64,000 nucleotides of DNA from Sphingobacterium sp. LZ7M1 (GTDB lineage: Bacteria > Bacteroidota > Bacteroidia > Sphingobacteriales > Sphingobacteriaceae): NCBI RefSeq assembly GCF_024296865.1, contig NZ_CP101134.1, positions 1,488,001-1,552,000 on the forward strand, written 5' to 3'. This document shows positions 1-8,674 of the stretch, in pieces. The position numbers and the translations under genes are program-made. Each line of letters opens with the position of its first letter. The stretch's first letter is position 1. The notes below the pieces were generated by a model. The model was not told the DNA's origin and did not search any database. It worked only from the letters and a program-made list of their open reading frames with translations.

Positions 1-138
1 GTCTTTGACAATAGTATAATTACTGTCGGAAATCACTGAATCTTGAATGCTTGAATTTAGATTGTTGTTGTTGCTTGTATGGTTGTTGCAGGCTGTTAGC
101 GTTAGGCCGAATGCAACATAAAATAGATAACTTTTCAT
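1..138 (-). CDS. N-terminal part of a small lipoprotein gene (runs off the window)
   Basis: Reading the minus strand from the ATG at 136-138 gives an open frame of 46 codons that continues past base 1. The protein starts MKSYLFYVAFGLTLTAC, a short type II signal peptide with lipobox LTAC (Cys17), followed by an Asn/Ser-rich linker typical of mature Bacteroidota lipoproteins. The function cannot be told because only the export signal and linker are in the window. It is divergent from the GntR regulator starting at 262, and a -7-like box (TATGTTTG on the minus strand, 199-206) lies upstream. Confidence 0.7.
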   Translation of the reverse strand, partial: MKSYLFYVAFGLTLTACNNHTSNNNNLNSSIQDSVISDSNYTIVKD

Positions 139-187
139 TGTTTTTATTGGTTATAACTACGAAAATCGATAATATTAGGGCACTGAA

Positions 188-207
188 GTATGTGTATACA
201 AACATAC
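188..207. promoter_or_regulatory. candidate operator and -7 box between lipoprotein gene and GntR regulator
   Basis: The segment contains GTATGT (188-193) and its inverted copy ACATAC (202-207) around the 8-base palindrome TGTATACA (193-200). Bases 199-206 read on the minus strand are TATGTTTG, a perfect match to the Bacteroidota -7 consensus TANNTTTG for the leftward lipoprotein gene. No clear TTTG -33 element is present. HutC-subfamily GntR proteins are known to bind short TA-centred palindromes of GT...AC form, so this is a reasonable but unproven site for the regulator encoded at 262. Confidence 0.35.
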
Positions 208-261
208 ATAATTTGCTATTTAAAAAAGAATTATCTTATTTTAAGTCACAATCAAAAAAGT

Positions 262-999
262 ATGAATCTGAAGATAGACCATAATAGCCCCATTCCCCTG
301 CACGTCCAGGTGGAAACTTTGCTTCGAGATTTAATCAAACAGCCTGAGTATCAGGATGGCAAGTATTTGCCCAATGAGCTAGATCTGGCGAAGAAATTGT
401 CGATTTCCAGGTCTACCTTGCGATTGGTGATCAATAAGTTGGTCTATGAAGAACTTTTGGTGAGGAAGAAAGGTGTAGGGACGAAAGTTACGCAACAGAA
501 ATTCAGTTCAAAATCCAAGAATTGGTTGAGTTTTTCACAGGAGATGAAGAACAGGGGGCTGGAGGTGAAGAATTTTGAGCTCCATGTTCGTTGGGTTGTT
601 CCGGAACCCGCTGTTGCTAAGTTTTTTGAAATTCCGGAAGATCAGAAGGTCCTGAAGCTAGAAAGGTTGCGAGGTAAGCCAGGTGATCCATTTGTCTATT
701 TCATTTCCTATTTTCACCCAAGGGTCGGACTGACGGGGGAGGAAGACTTCAAATTACCTTTATATGATATTTTGCAGCAACAATGCAATATCATTGCAGA
801 TCTTTCCCAAGAGGAGATTGATGCCAAAGCTGCCAATAAATTTATTTCTGAGAAATTGGAGATTGCCATTGGAGAGCCTATTCTTTCGAGGAAGCGTTTT
901 GTATATGATCAATCAGGAAAACCTATTGAGTATAACCTAGGTTATTACAGGGCGGAAAGTTTTACCTATAAAGTAGAAAGTAGAAGGGGAGAGAGCTAA
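262..999 (+). CDS. GntR-family transcriptional regulator, HutC subfamily (UTRA domain)
   Basis: 245-residue DNA-binding regulator. Residues about 8-75 form a GntR winged helix-turn-helix (PIPLHVQVETLLRDLI, then LPNELDLAKKLSISRSTLR and the wing RKKGVGTKV). Residues about 90-240 match a UTRA/HutC ligand-binding domain, with the typical KLERLRG and the late RKRFVYDQSGKPIEY segment. An in-frame ATG at 190 would add 24 unconserved residues before the usual start of the family, so the ATG at 262 is preferred. UTRA regulators sense small sugar phosphates, amino sugars or similar metabolites; the effector cannot be predicted here. The divergent lipoprotein gene and the palindrome at 188-207 suggest local control. 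Confidence 0.85.
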   Translation: MNLKIDHNSPIPLHVQVETLLRDLIKQPEYQDGKYLPNELDLAKKLSISRSTLRLVINKLVYEELLVRKKGVGTKVTQQKFSSKSKNWLSFSQEMKNRGLEVKNFELHVRWVVPEPAVAKFFEIPEDQKVLKLERLRGKPGDPFVYFISYFHPRVGLTGEEDFKLPLYDILQQQCNIIADLSQEEIDAKAANKFISEKLEIAIGEPILSRKRFVYDQSGKPIEYNLGYYRAESFTYKVESRRGES

Positions 1000-1026
1000 T
1001 TAGTTGGAGGGCGTAGTACGTAAAGA

Positions 1027-1058
1027 TTAGCAAATCTCGCTAATTTTTTGTATCTTTG
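1027..1058 (+). promoter_or_regulatory. candidate promoter for the cold-shock-domain gene
   Basis: TATCTTTG at 1051-1058 matches the Bacteroidota -7 box TANNTTTG exactly. TTAG at 1027-1030 lies 20 bases upstream, one base from the -33 consensus TTTG. The leader to the ATG at 1150 would be about 85 bases, long enough for the structured 5' region common in cold-shock genes. Confidence 0.5.
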
Positions 1059-1149
1059 TATTCATTCATAAAGGCCCCTATCTTAATCCTCAGCCAATCC
1101 AGGTTATTTAAAGAGATACCCCTTTCATTTTTTAACTTAATAATTTTTA

Positions 1150-1578
1150 ATGTCAAGAAACCAACTCACATTCAAGAAAAAAGAACTAGCAAAAAGAAAA
1201 CAGCAAAAACTTCAAGAAAAGCAAGAGCGTAGAGAACAGAACAAGTCTCAGAACAACAAAGGCAAGTCATTGGAAGAAATGTATGCATATGTTGATGAAT
1301 TTGGAAACATCGTCGATACACCTCCAACAGAAACCTATAAGTTTAAACCTGAAGACTTAGAGAGACCGAAGGATCCTGAGGATGAATTCCTATTGGGACG
1401 TGTTTCTTATTACAATGAAACAGGTCACTATGGATTTATCCGCGATAACGAGACTAGAGAAACTGTTTATTTTAACGATACCCTTGCAGGCAAGATTCTT
1501 TCTTTGCATCAAAATGTGAGGTATAAGTACACCAGAACCAGACAGGGAAACCAAATTTCAGAAGTGGAATTGGTATAG
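1150..1578 (+). CDS. cold-shock-domain protein with basic N-terminal extension
   Basis: 142 residues. The first ~45 are Lys/Arg/Gln/Glu-rich and predicted to be a charged helix (KKKELAKRKQQKLQEKQERR). Residues about 78-141 form a cold-shock-type OB fold: GRVSYYNETGHYGFIRD carries a divergent RNP1 (HYGFI in place of KGFGFI), and VYFND replaces the usual RNP2 VFVH. The likely role is RNA binding, with the basic tail adding affinity or ribosome contact; this is inference. It stands alone, read rightward, and converges on the small Csp gene across a shared hairpin at 1627-1670. Related tailed CSD proteins are widespread in Bacteroidota. Confidence 0.8.
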   Translation: MSRNQLTFKKKELAKRKQQKLQEKQERREQNKSQNNKGKSLEEMYAYVDEFGNIVDTPPTETYKFKPEDLERPKDPEDEFLLGRVSYYNETGHYGFIRDNETRETVYFNDTLAGKILSLHQNVRYKYTRTRQGNQISEVELV

Positions 1579-1626
1579 TCGGATTGTACTTGAAAATATA
1601 TCGACTAATGCTAAGCCATTAGTTTT

Positions 1627-1670
1627 GCACAACAAAAAAAGCAGCCCTTGGGCTGCTTTTTTTGTTGTGC
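1627..1670. terminator. bidirectional terminator, 21-bp perfect stem
   Basis: Bases 1627-1647 and 1650-1670 are exact reverse complements separated by only TT. The GC core is GCAGCCC/GGGCTGC, flanked by A7 and T7 tracts, so it works as a rho-independent terminator on both strands. It separates the convergent cold-shock-domain gene (ending 1578) and the small Csp gene (ending 1692). Confidence 0.92.
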
Positions 1671-1691
1671 AACATGCACGTTTGAGCTAGA

Positions 1692-1886
1692 TTATCTAAC
1701 TACACGTACATTGATTGCATTAATTCCTTTAGGACCACTTTCAGTATCAAACGTAACATTGTCATTTTCTCTGATTTCGTGTACTAAACCTGTTGAATGT
1801 ACGAATACATCTTTTCCTCCTTCGTTTGGAGTGATAAAACCGAATCCTTTAGTTACGTTAAAGAATTTTACTTTTCCTTCTTGCAT
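1692..1886 (-). CDS. small cold-shock protein (CspA family)
   Basis: 64 residues, the normal size for a single-domain Csp. It begins MQEGKVKFFNVTKGFGFITP and carries RNP1 KGFGFI (residues 13-18) and RNP2 VFVH (27-30), the aromatic nucleic-acid-binding patches of the OB fold. These proteins bind single-stranded RNA/DNA and melt secondary structure. It sits 26 bases downstream of the DEAD-box helicase on the same strand, so the two are probably co-transcribed; helicase and Csp cooperate in resolving RNA structure at low temperature in other bacteria. The 3' end is closed by the hairpin at 1627-1670. Confidence 0.95.
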   Translation of the reverse strand: MQEGKVKFFNVTKGFGFITPNEGGKDVFVHSTGLVHEIRENDNVTFDTESGPKGINAINVRVVR

Positions 1887-1912
1887 GGTATTATTATTTA
1901 CTTACTTAATTA

Positions 1913-3019
1913 TTAATTCGTTTCTAGTTGGAAGCCAATCAGTTTTTGGATTCCATGTAATGCTTTTTTCTCTTCTTCGCTGCAGAAAGAATAAGCATGG
2001 CCAGCATTTCCGGCCCTTCCTGTTCTTCCAATCCGGTGTACATAGGTTTCGGATTCAGTAGGAAGGTCATAATTGATGACCTGTGGTAATTTATGGATAT
2101 CAATACCACGGGCAGCAATATCTGTTGCGATCAAAATCTTGGATCTGCCTGTCTTAAAAGATTCCAGGGCATTCTGTCTTGCATTCTGTGATTTATTTCC
2201 ATGAATAGCATCTGCCTTGAATCCTCTTTTATTGAGTTGCTTTGCCAGACGGTCTGCAGCATGTTTTGTACGGATAAAAACCAGAGTTTGTAGGTTCTTA
2301 TCTCTGTTCAATAGATCAACCAATAAGTCGGTTTTCTGTTTTTTCTCAATGAAGAAAACAGATTGATTGACATTTTCAGAGGCTTTTACAACGGGGTTGA
2401 TATTTACTTCTGCTGGGTTTTTTAAGATCGTATTGGCAAACTTCCTGATTTCAGGAGGCATGGTGGCAGAAAAGAACAAGGTCTGTCTTTTCTCCGGTAC
2501 ATATTTAAGGATCTTCTTGATGTCATGGATAAATCCCATATCCAACATGGTATCAGCTTCGTCCAATACTAGGGTAGCAATGCTGTTCAATGTTAAATAT
2601 TTCTGATTGATGAGGTCTAATAACCTACCTGGTGTTGCGATCAATATATCTACAGGCTGTTGAAGCGATCTAATATTTCTGGAGATAGGGACACCACCAA
2701 ATACGACCAAATGCCTTAGACCAAGGTGTTTGTTCAGTTCAGCAAAGGTCTTGTCAATCTGAATAGCTAACTCGCGAGTAGGTGCCAAGATCAAGGCTTT
2801 TGGAGCTTTGGAATTCGATTTTTGCTTCGCACAGTTTTGTAGGATAGGGATGCTAAAAGCAGCCGTTTTTCCAGTTCCGGTCTGTGCACATCCGATGATA
2901 TCATTTCCCTTTAAAATGTGGGGAATTGATTCAATCTGTATATCCGTAGGGGCCTTGTAGCCAAGACCTTCGAGTGCTTTTATGATTGGAGCGATTAGCT
3001 CCATATTGTTGAAATTCAT
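1913..3019 (-). CDS. DEAD-box ATP-dependent RNA helicase (RhlE-like)
   Basis: 368 residues comprising just the two RecA-like domains. Visible motifs are the Q motif (GYKAPTDIQ, residues ~20-28), Walker A AQTGTGKT (45-52), PTRELAIQ (~80-87), TPGR (~129-132), DEAD (153-156), SAT (184-186), and the C-terminal ARGIDI and HRIGRTGR motifs. It unwinds short RNA duplexes using ATP. The basic C-terminal tail of many RhlE proteins is absent; the protein ends soon after motif VI. It is the promoter-proximal gene of a helicase-csp pair. A 246-base gap separates it from the desaturase gene upstream. Confidence 0.93.
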   Translation of the reverse strand: MNFNNMELIAPIIKALEGLGYKAPTDIQIESIPHILKGNDIIGCAQTGTGKTAAFSIPILQNCAKQKSNSKAPKALILAPTRELAIQIDKTFAELNKHLGLRHLVVFGGVPISRNIRSLQQPVDILIATPGRLLDLINQKYLTLNSIATLVLDEADTMLDMGFIHDIKKILKYVPEKRQTLFFSATMPPEIRKFANTILKNPAEVNINPVVKASENVNQSVFFIEKKQKTDLLVDLLNRDKNLQTLVFIRTKHAADRLAKQLNKRGFKADAIHGNKSQNARQNALESFKTGRSKILIATDIAARGIDIHKLPQVINYDLPTESETYVHRIGRTGRAGNAGHAYSFCSEEEKKALHGIQKLIGFQLETN

Positions 3020-3265
3020 TGATGTTTTTAAAATTTGTCTTCTAAAAATTTGTTTTACGAAATGCTCTTCGATTGCACAAACTGCTTACAGACATAAAAT
3101 ATGTCAATTAATATTAAAATGAAATCTGAAGAAGCAGTGACAAAGTTTATTAAGGAGGGTTTACAAAGTCATTGATATTATAGAATAAATTCCAATATTA
3201 TTACAAAATTACTAAAATATTTCGATAATATTTTTCTTTTTTATTAATGGGACGATTTATAGGTC

Positions 3266-4327
3266 CTAAACAGACATGAGTTTAATGACCTTGACATGCG
3301 ATTTAAAGGCTGACCAGAAGGAATTATACTCGTTGTATTTTATTTCATAATCCTTGCAAGCCTGTCTAACGATCTTATTTAATGCCGGATAATGGATGTG
3401 GCTGATCTTTGGAAAAAGGTGATGCTCCACCTGAAAGTTCAGACCGCCCAAAAGCCAAGTTAACATTTTGTTTTTGGTGGAGAAGTTTGCTGTGGATTGG
3501 ATTTGGTGGATCATCCATTCCTCTTCAATTTTAGGTTGGTCACCAGATTTAAATTCCGTTTCTGAAACCACATGAGCCAACTGAAATACTGTCGCTAAAC
3601 AGATTCCGCATACTGCACCTGCAATCAAAATACCAAGTAGAGTTGGAATCCATCCTACATAAATAATCGGGATGACAATAAAGATCAAGGCGTGAATGAG
3701 TTTACTGATCCAGAAGATTACTTTTTCCTTCAATGGAAAGTGGAAAGTTCTTTCTAAGCTGCCCATTTTTTGCCTGAAGTATTTTTCATAATCCTGATAG
3801 AATATCCATGCTAAATATGAAATTCCATAAAGAAAAATAAAATAAATAGGCTGGAAGCGATGATGTTTCTTTAGTTTCTGATCTTGATGGATACGCATAA
3901 ACTTCACTTCGATATCGGGATCTTCACCATCAATATTGGTGTAGGTATGATGGGCGATATTGTGTTTTTGCTTCCAAAAAAATATATTTCCTCCCAATAG
4001 ATTTAAAGAATAGGAAAGGATATTATTGACTTGCTTATTTTCAGAAAACGAATTATGGCCTGCATCATGCATAATATTGAATCCAATTGCTGCAAGATTG
4101 ACACCAAATATCATACATAACAGGACACTGATGGCCCAATGCGGTTGTACAAAAACTAATATACAGTATATTAAAACAAAGGAAGCCATCAAGATTATGG
4201 CTTTACTGTACAACTTACTGTTTCCAGTCTTTTTTTGTATGGTATTATTAAAATATTCGTTAATATTATTTTTTAATGATTTTGAGAATAAGCTGTTTAA
4301 GTTGTTGAACTTTATGGTTGATTTCAT
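3266..4327 (-). CDS. membrane fatty acid desaturase (acyl-CoA/acyl-lipid, front-end type)
   Basis: 353 residues from the ATG at 4325-4327. It has the three histidine boxes of integral-membrane di-iron desaturases: HDAGH (residues 87-91), HNIAHH (122-127) and QVEHH near residue ~300. The Gln-led third box is typical of front-end or linoleoyl-CoA desaturase-like members. Several hydrophobic segments (about 42-85 and 205-250) are membrane helices. It introduces a double bond into membrane acyl chains using O2 and electrons from a ferredoxin- or cytochrome-like donor. An ATG at 4385 lies within the candidate -7 box, so the internal start is preferred. Adjacent cold-shock genes fit a role in low-temperature membrane fluidity. 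Confidence 0.88.
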   Translation of the reverse strand: MKSTIKFNNLNSLFSKSLKNNINEYFNNTIQKKTGNSKLYSKAIILMASFVLIYCILVFVQPHWAISVLLCMIFGVNLAAIGFNIMHDAGHNSFSENKQVNNILSYSLNLLGGNIFFWKQKHNIAHHTYTNIDGEDPDIEVKFMRIHQDQKLKKHHRFQPIYFIFLYGISYLAWIFYQDYEKYFRQKMGSLERTFHFPLKEKVIFWISKLIHALIFIVIPIIYVGWIPTLLGILIAGAVCGICLATVFQLAHVVSETEFKSGDQPKIEEEWMIHQIQSTANFSTKNKMLTWLLGGLNFQVEHHLFPKISHIHYPALNKIVRQACKDYEIKYNEYNSFWSAFKSHVKVIKLMSV

Positions 4328-4384
4328 ATAATTATTACCCACTTCCACTTTGTCGACCAGCCCGACAAGAATGTTGTATTTGTG

Positions 4385-4392
4385 CAAACTTA
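4385..4392 (-). promoter_or_regulatory. -7 box upstream of the desaturase gene
   Basis: On the minus strand this reads TAAGTTTG, a perfect TANNTTTG. A start of transcription about 7 bases downstream gives a leader of roughly 50 bases before the ATG at 4327. It also excludes the in-frame ATG at 4385-4387. No -33 TTTG was seen at the right spacing. Confidence 0.4.
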
Positions 4393-4452
4393 CAATTTAT
4401 ATGGCAAATGATTGTTTAACTTAAGTTAAAAAACTCTAATTTTTATTGGACC

Positions 4453-5847
4453 TTAATTTAAACTTTGCTTTCTGATTTCTTCGATTTCCTCCACGGTTTT
4501 TACCAGGTCTGGACCTAATAATCGGTAGCCATTCTCTTCAATCAAGAAATTGTCTTCAATTCGGATCCCCGAAAAATTACGGTAATCTTCTAGGAGATCA
4601 TAATTGATGAATTCATGGTTTCTCTTTTCAGCCTTCCACATATCGATCAAGTCAGGGATAATGTATATGCCCGGTTCTACAGTCAAGACAAAGCCTGCTT
4701 CCAGTTCTTTTCCTAGGCGCAAAGATTTGAGCCCAAACGTATTTTTGTCCTTAGGCTCTCTTTCGGTATATCCCACATACTGTTCACCCAAGTCTTCCAT
4801 ATCATGGACATCTAATCCCATCATATGGCCTAAGCCACATTGAAAGAACATGGTATGGGCGTGGTTCGCAACGGCGTCTTCAGCATTCCCCTTCATCAAT
4901 CCAACTGCAGTCAAGCCTTCTACCAAAGTTTTGGCAGCTTTCAGGTGAATATCCTTGAATTTAACCCCAGGTTTCATCATGTCTCTAGCATCTGTAAAGG
5001 ATCTTAAGACCACATTGTAAAGATCTTTTTGTCTTTCCGTGAAAGTGGCGGATACAGGGAAAGTCCTGGTTAAGTCACCTGCATAACCCATTGGAGTTTC
5101 AGCGCCCGAGTCGTTTAAGATCAAATCACCGTTTTTAAAGCTGTTCTCACGGTATTGGTTATGGAGAATTTCACCATGCACTGTCACGATCGGTGGATAT
5201 GCAAATGTGAAATTTTGGTCTGCAGCATATTTTTGGATCGCATTCACCAATTCATATTCTTTCATTCCAGGTTTTGCAATCTTCATGGCGAGGAGATGCA
5301 TTTCCGTAGAAACACGAAGAGCCTCTTCAATCTGCTGGATTTCCTGTGGTTCCTTGATCGATCTCTGCTTTACGACGGCCTTGATCAGTTTTTCAGATGG
5401 CAGTAGTTCATCTAAATGCCTATCCAAAAGTCTGCTCAATAGGATTTTGTTGTAAGATTGATATGGAGGTAAAAAATGGATTGGGCGATTGTTGAACTTA
5501 GCTTTCTGAAGGTGGTTCTCCAGTTCTTTGAAAGGCATGGTTTCAGAAACGCCCGCTTTTAGGCTTTTTTCCTTCAAGGTTTCTTGTCTGCCGGTCCAAA
5601 CCAGTGCATCCATGTCCAATTCATCACCAAAGATTATTTCCCGGTTTTCATCAATGTCGATGATCCCAGCGATAAAGGGGGCTTGGATTCCGAAATAATA
5701 TAAAAAGCTGCTGTCTTGGCGGAATGGGTAAGTGTTATGTTCGAAATTGATGGGATTTTCAATATTTCCCAATAAAACGATCACTCCATGGGAAACCTCA
5801 TTTTTTAATTGGGTTCTTCTATTCTGATAGGTACTTGACGAAAACAT
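4453..5847 (-). CDS. Xaa-Pro aminopeptidase (aminopeptidase P, M24B family)
   Basis: 464 residues. Residues ~1-150 are the aminopeptidase P N-terminal domain and ~165-450 the pita-bread metallopeptidase domain. The dinuclear metal ligands are visible as NDSGAE (Asp), GYAGDLTRTFP (Asp), GLGHMMGLDVHD (His), VEPGIY (Glu) and IRIEDN (Glu). No signal peptide is present, so it should be cytoplasmic. It removes an N-terminal residue preceding proline, which fits proline-rich peptide catabolism, although it lies apart from the hydroxyproline operon at 10029. It is transcribed leftward, with a 100-base gap from the DUF5695-type gene upstream. Confidence 0.93.
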   Translation of the reverse strand: MFSSSTYQNRRTQLKNEVSHGVIVLLGNIENPINFEHNTYPFRQDSSFLYYFGIQAPFIAGIIDIDENREIIFGDELDMDALVWTGRQETLKEKSLKAGVSETMPFKELENHLQKAKFNNRPIHFLPPYQSYNKILLSRLLDRHLDELLPSEKLIKAVVKQRSIKEPQEIQQIEEALRVSTEMHLLAMKIAKPGMKEYELVNAIQKYAADQNFTFAYPPIVTVHGEILHNQYRENSFKNGDLILNDSGAETPMGYAGDLTRTFPVSATFTERQKDLYNVVLRSFTDARDMMKPGVKFKDIHLKAAKTLVEGLTAVGLMKGNAEDAVANHAHTMFFQCGLGHMMGLDVHDMEDLGEQYVGYTEREPKDKNTFGLKSLRLGKELEAGFVLTVEPGIYIIPDLIDMWKAEKRNHEFINYDLLEDYRNFSGIRIEDNFLIEENGYRLLGPDLVKTVEEIEEIRKQSLN

Positions 5848-5947
5848 TGCTCTAAAATTTTATAACGAAATTAAACAAAAACTGTGGAACCATCTTTAGG
5901 AACCACAGTATTTATAGGAATAAGTTGTTACCGGTTGATTAAGCATC

Positions 5948-8674
5948 TTAATCTTTGCTTAGTTGAATTTGTGTAACGCGATTTGGAATGACATATCTAC
6001 CCAAAGCATCTTTTTCAAAGCCTTTTAATGTATAACCACTTTCGGAATTAAACCTGATGAGATTATTCTCCAGGATTTCTGAATTGGGGGTAAGGGTCAA
6101 AGTAACCGTTTTGTTTTTCTCATTATAGGAAAGTAGGTCCAGCTCTCCAGCATCGAGTTCAATCCAAAGTTTTTCTGGAGCTAGAAAGATTCGGTTTCTT
6201 GCTCCAGTTTTGATTTTAACATCGATATTTTCTTTATTCTTGACCAGGTTTCCTGAGAATGCCAACCAATCGAATTCGGGGTGTTTGATGATATATGTTC
6301 CTGAATTAACGGCATAGCCATAAAATCCTGATCCATAATCGCCAGTAATACCATCGATTTCTAGGGTTGATGGATAGGAGTGGAATGCTGCTGGTCCGAA
6401 TCCTTCTTGGGTAACATTTGCCAAAGCACCCATCATGCCAGCATGACCTACGCGCAGTAGGTAGAAGTCATCGGGATGGTCTCTATATTCGGTGAGAACT
6501 GGTATGGAATTCAAGGCAGAGCCGTAGTGATGTAGCTGTCTTTCAATTCTGGATAGTTTTCCGCCGTATACAAAGTCCCAATAACGGCGAGCACTGCCAT
6601 TGTAGCCCCAATGGGGAACTGTCGGCATATAGGCTAATATGGCGTTGAGCGTCACTTGTGCTTTTTCATCGAAACCAAAGTACTTGGACCAGAGGTAAAC
6701 TTCTTCCTGACCGGTAGAGTCCCATGGCATTTCGCTGCCAAATGGGTAATTTAAGGTTTTCCAATGCTCGGCACGTTTTCTCATTTCAGATTCCAACTTA
6801 TTTGCAGAATCCGTTAAGCCTTCCCTTCTTAAGTCATTTAGTATCAGTAGGAAAATACTGCCTTCCATCTGTCCGAATTGAGCATAATGTGGGGCCTTCT
6901 CAACCATGGCTATTGCCGTATGGAATGCCCGGTCGAGGTATACATCCCAAGGTTCTTCAGAAACTAGCTGGTTGTAATTCCTTGCGAGTCGGTACATGAC
7001 CCAATGGGCAGCAGCAACATGGGGATAATTATAGGATCGGCCTATATTGTCGGCTTCTTTTTTAGGCCAAGCCGACCATGTTTTCCAGTTGATATCTTCA
7101 CTATAGGTACCTTTTGGTAGGGAGTCTGGCTCATAATAGAAAAGACTTTTAACTACGCCATATTTATCTTTTCCCTCTTTGTGCTGGATTCGGCCATACA
7201 TAGTTTCATTGACAAAACGCTTCAGTTTTTCAATTTCAACCTTGTTAGGTATCATAACCTGCTTCATCATTGCTGCGAGCCAGCTGGCAGCACCAGCTTC
7301 ATCACTTAAGCCTGCATACCATGCTCTTTGCTCTTGGGTAACTGGTTTTCTTTCTTCAATATCGTATGTAATTACCGAAGGAGATCTTTTAAATGGATCA
7401 TTTGAATCCTCAAACCATTGTTCATTGGTCAAGAAATTCCCTAAGTCCTTGACTACTTCCTGTTCAGGTTTGATGACCTTATACTGAATGGTTTGTTCGA
7501 TTCCATCTTGATAGGTGATCTGCAGTCTTGCCCTTCCCCAGGTATTTCCTGATACTTCAAATTGATTCCAATTATTCTTGGTCTTTTTCAAGGTTTTTAT
7601 GCTTAGGGCATCTTTTGGGAAAACCTCGATGTTCTTGATCTGCTTATTATGCTTGATGAATAATTTGCTTGGGTTGTCCATTGGAATGACATAACCTGGG
7701 GCTGCAATGGCTACAGGTCTATTATTGGCCAATAGGGTAGATTCAATTTCTTTGATGCTCGGTGCGAGAACAAATCTCAAGGAGAAGTTTTTGGTCTCAC
7801 CAGGTTTCAAAATAGATGATGTAGGTTGATTCCAAGGGTTGACATTTTGCCATTCAGTTTCTGCATAAGTTTTGCTGTGTATCAACCATTCATGAAAGCC
7901 TTCAAAGGTGATGCTTCTAGGGGTTGGATCTGTATTTAATGGGTTGTAAGCTTCAAAACCTGCATTTTCACTGGGCAGGACCAATAGGCTAGGTCCATTT
8001 CCATGAAGTCGGTTTACCTGCATATATCCGGCATCCTTTCCGATGTAAGGGTCGAAGAAGACATTTTTAGCATGGGCTTCGTCTAAACTTTTCCAATCCA
8101 TGTTGTTGTTGAACGGTAATGGAATCCCAAGGCCTCCAATCTCAATGGATTTGTTTGAATTATTGATGATCTGGAAGGTAAGTTGCAGATTTCCATTTAT
8201 GTCTTCCCATTTTCGGATTACCTTCAAAGGTATGTTTTGAAGGGTTGAACTCAGATCAGCCATGGCCAATACATTGCCCTCAGGCTTTAATTCTAATACT
8301 TTTTGACGGTTATTTGCGGAGGAGAAGGCCTGCCATTCCTGGTTGCCGGCATTACGAATTTTGAGATTGATGTCCCCGATATGGAAGAAACCATTGCGAT
8401 CTCTTTTGTTTAAGAGTTCGGTTGCTGTGTAGTCAAAGCTAGTATCTGCATGGATCAGCTTGATTGATGATGCGGTCTGAGAACTGTTTAAAAGCTGCAG
8501 GTTTAGTTCTTTCAAAGGAAAGGTTTTGTTGCCTTGGTCTATACCAAGGGTAGGAGGTTCAGCAGCTACTTTTTTCCAAACAGGGTGCTCATTCTGTTGA
8601 GCATGAGCAGGTTGGGACAAGCAAGGTGTCAAGGCCACTAAAAGGAGATAATAGAAATTTTTAATTTTCATCAT
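5948..8674 (-). CDS. large secreted protein, DUF5695-type, six-hairpin-like
   Basis: 908 residues with an N-terminal signal peptide (MMKIKNFYYLLLVALTPCLS, cleavage probably after AHA near residue 25). The first half is beta-rich, with Asn/Trp-rich segments resembling a beta-sandwich. The second half (about residues 430-800) is helical with aromatic motifs such as YNYPHVAAAHWVMYRLARNY and MPTVPHWGYNGSARRYWDF, like an (alpha/alpha) toroid of glycan-active enzymes. I assign it to DUF5695 from memory of the family, with no characterised reaction. It is probably periplasmic or extracellular and carbohydrate-related. It is divergent from the AraC gene at 9055 across 380 bases. The second Met (8671) is an equally good start. 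Confidence 0.7.
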   Translation of the reverse strand: MMKIKNFYYLLLVALTPCLSQPAHAQQNEHPVWKKVAAEPPTLGIDQGNKTFPLKELNLQLLNSSQTASSIKLIHADTSFDYTATELLNKRDRNGFFHIGDINLKIRNAGNQEWQAFSSANNRQKVLELKPEGNVLAMADLSSTLQNIPLKVIRKWEDINGNLQLTFQIINNSNKSIEIGGLGIPLPFNNNMDWKSLDEAHAKNVFFDPYIGKDAGYMQVNRLHGNGPSLLVLPSENAGFEAYNPLNTDPTPRSITFEGFHEWLIHSKTYAETEWQNVNPWNQPTSSILKPGETKNFSLRFVLAPSIKEIESTLLANNRPVAIAAPGYVIPMDNPSKLFIKHNKQIKNIEVFPKDALSIKTLKKTKNNWNQFEVSGNTWGRARLQITYQDGIEQTIQYKVIKPEQEVVKDLGNFLTNEQWFEDSNDPFKRSPSVITYDIEERKPVTQEQRAWYAGLSDEAGAASWLAAMMKQVMIPNKVEIEKLKRFVNETMYGRIQHKEGKDKYGVVKSLFYYEPDSLPKGTYSEDINWKTWSAWPKKEADNIGRSYNYPHVAAAHWVMYRLARNYNQLVSEEPWDVYLDRAFHTAIAMVEKAPHYAQFGQMEGSIFLLILNDLRREGLTDSANKLESEMRKRAEHWKTLNYPFGSEMPWDSTGQEEVYLWSKYFGFDEKAQVTLNAILAYMPTVPHWGYNGSARRYWDFVYGGKLSRIERQLHHYGSALNSIPVLTEYRDHPDDFYLLRVGHAGMMGALANVTQEGFGPAAFHSYPSTLEIDGITGDYGSGFYGYAVNSGTYIIKHPEFDWLAFSGNLVKNKENIDVKIKTGARNRIFLAPEKLWIELDAGELDLLSYNEKNKTVTLTLTPNSEILENNLIRFNSESGYTLKGFEKDALGRYVIPNRVTQIQLSKD

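Noticed and set aside
1648..2061. 137-codon open frame on the plus strand
   Set aside because: It is antisense to the csp gene and the end of the DEAD-box helicase gene, both of which have full family motifs; the frame has cysteine- and phenylalanine-rich low-complexity composition and no similarity to a known protein.
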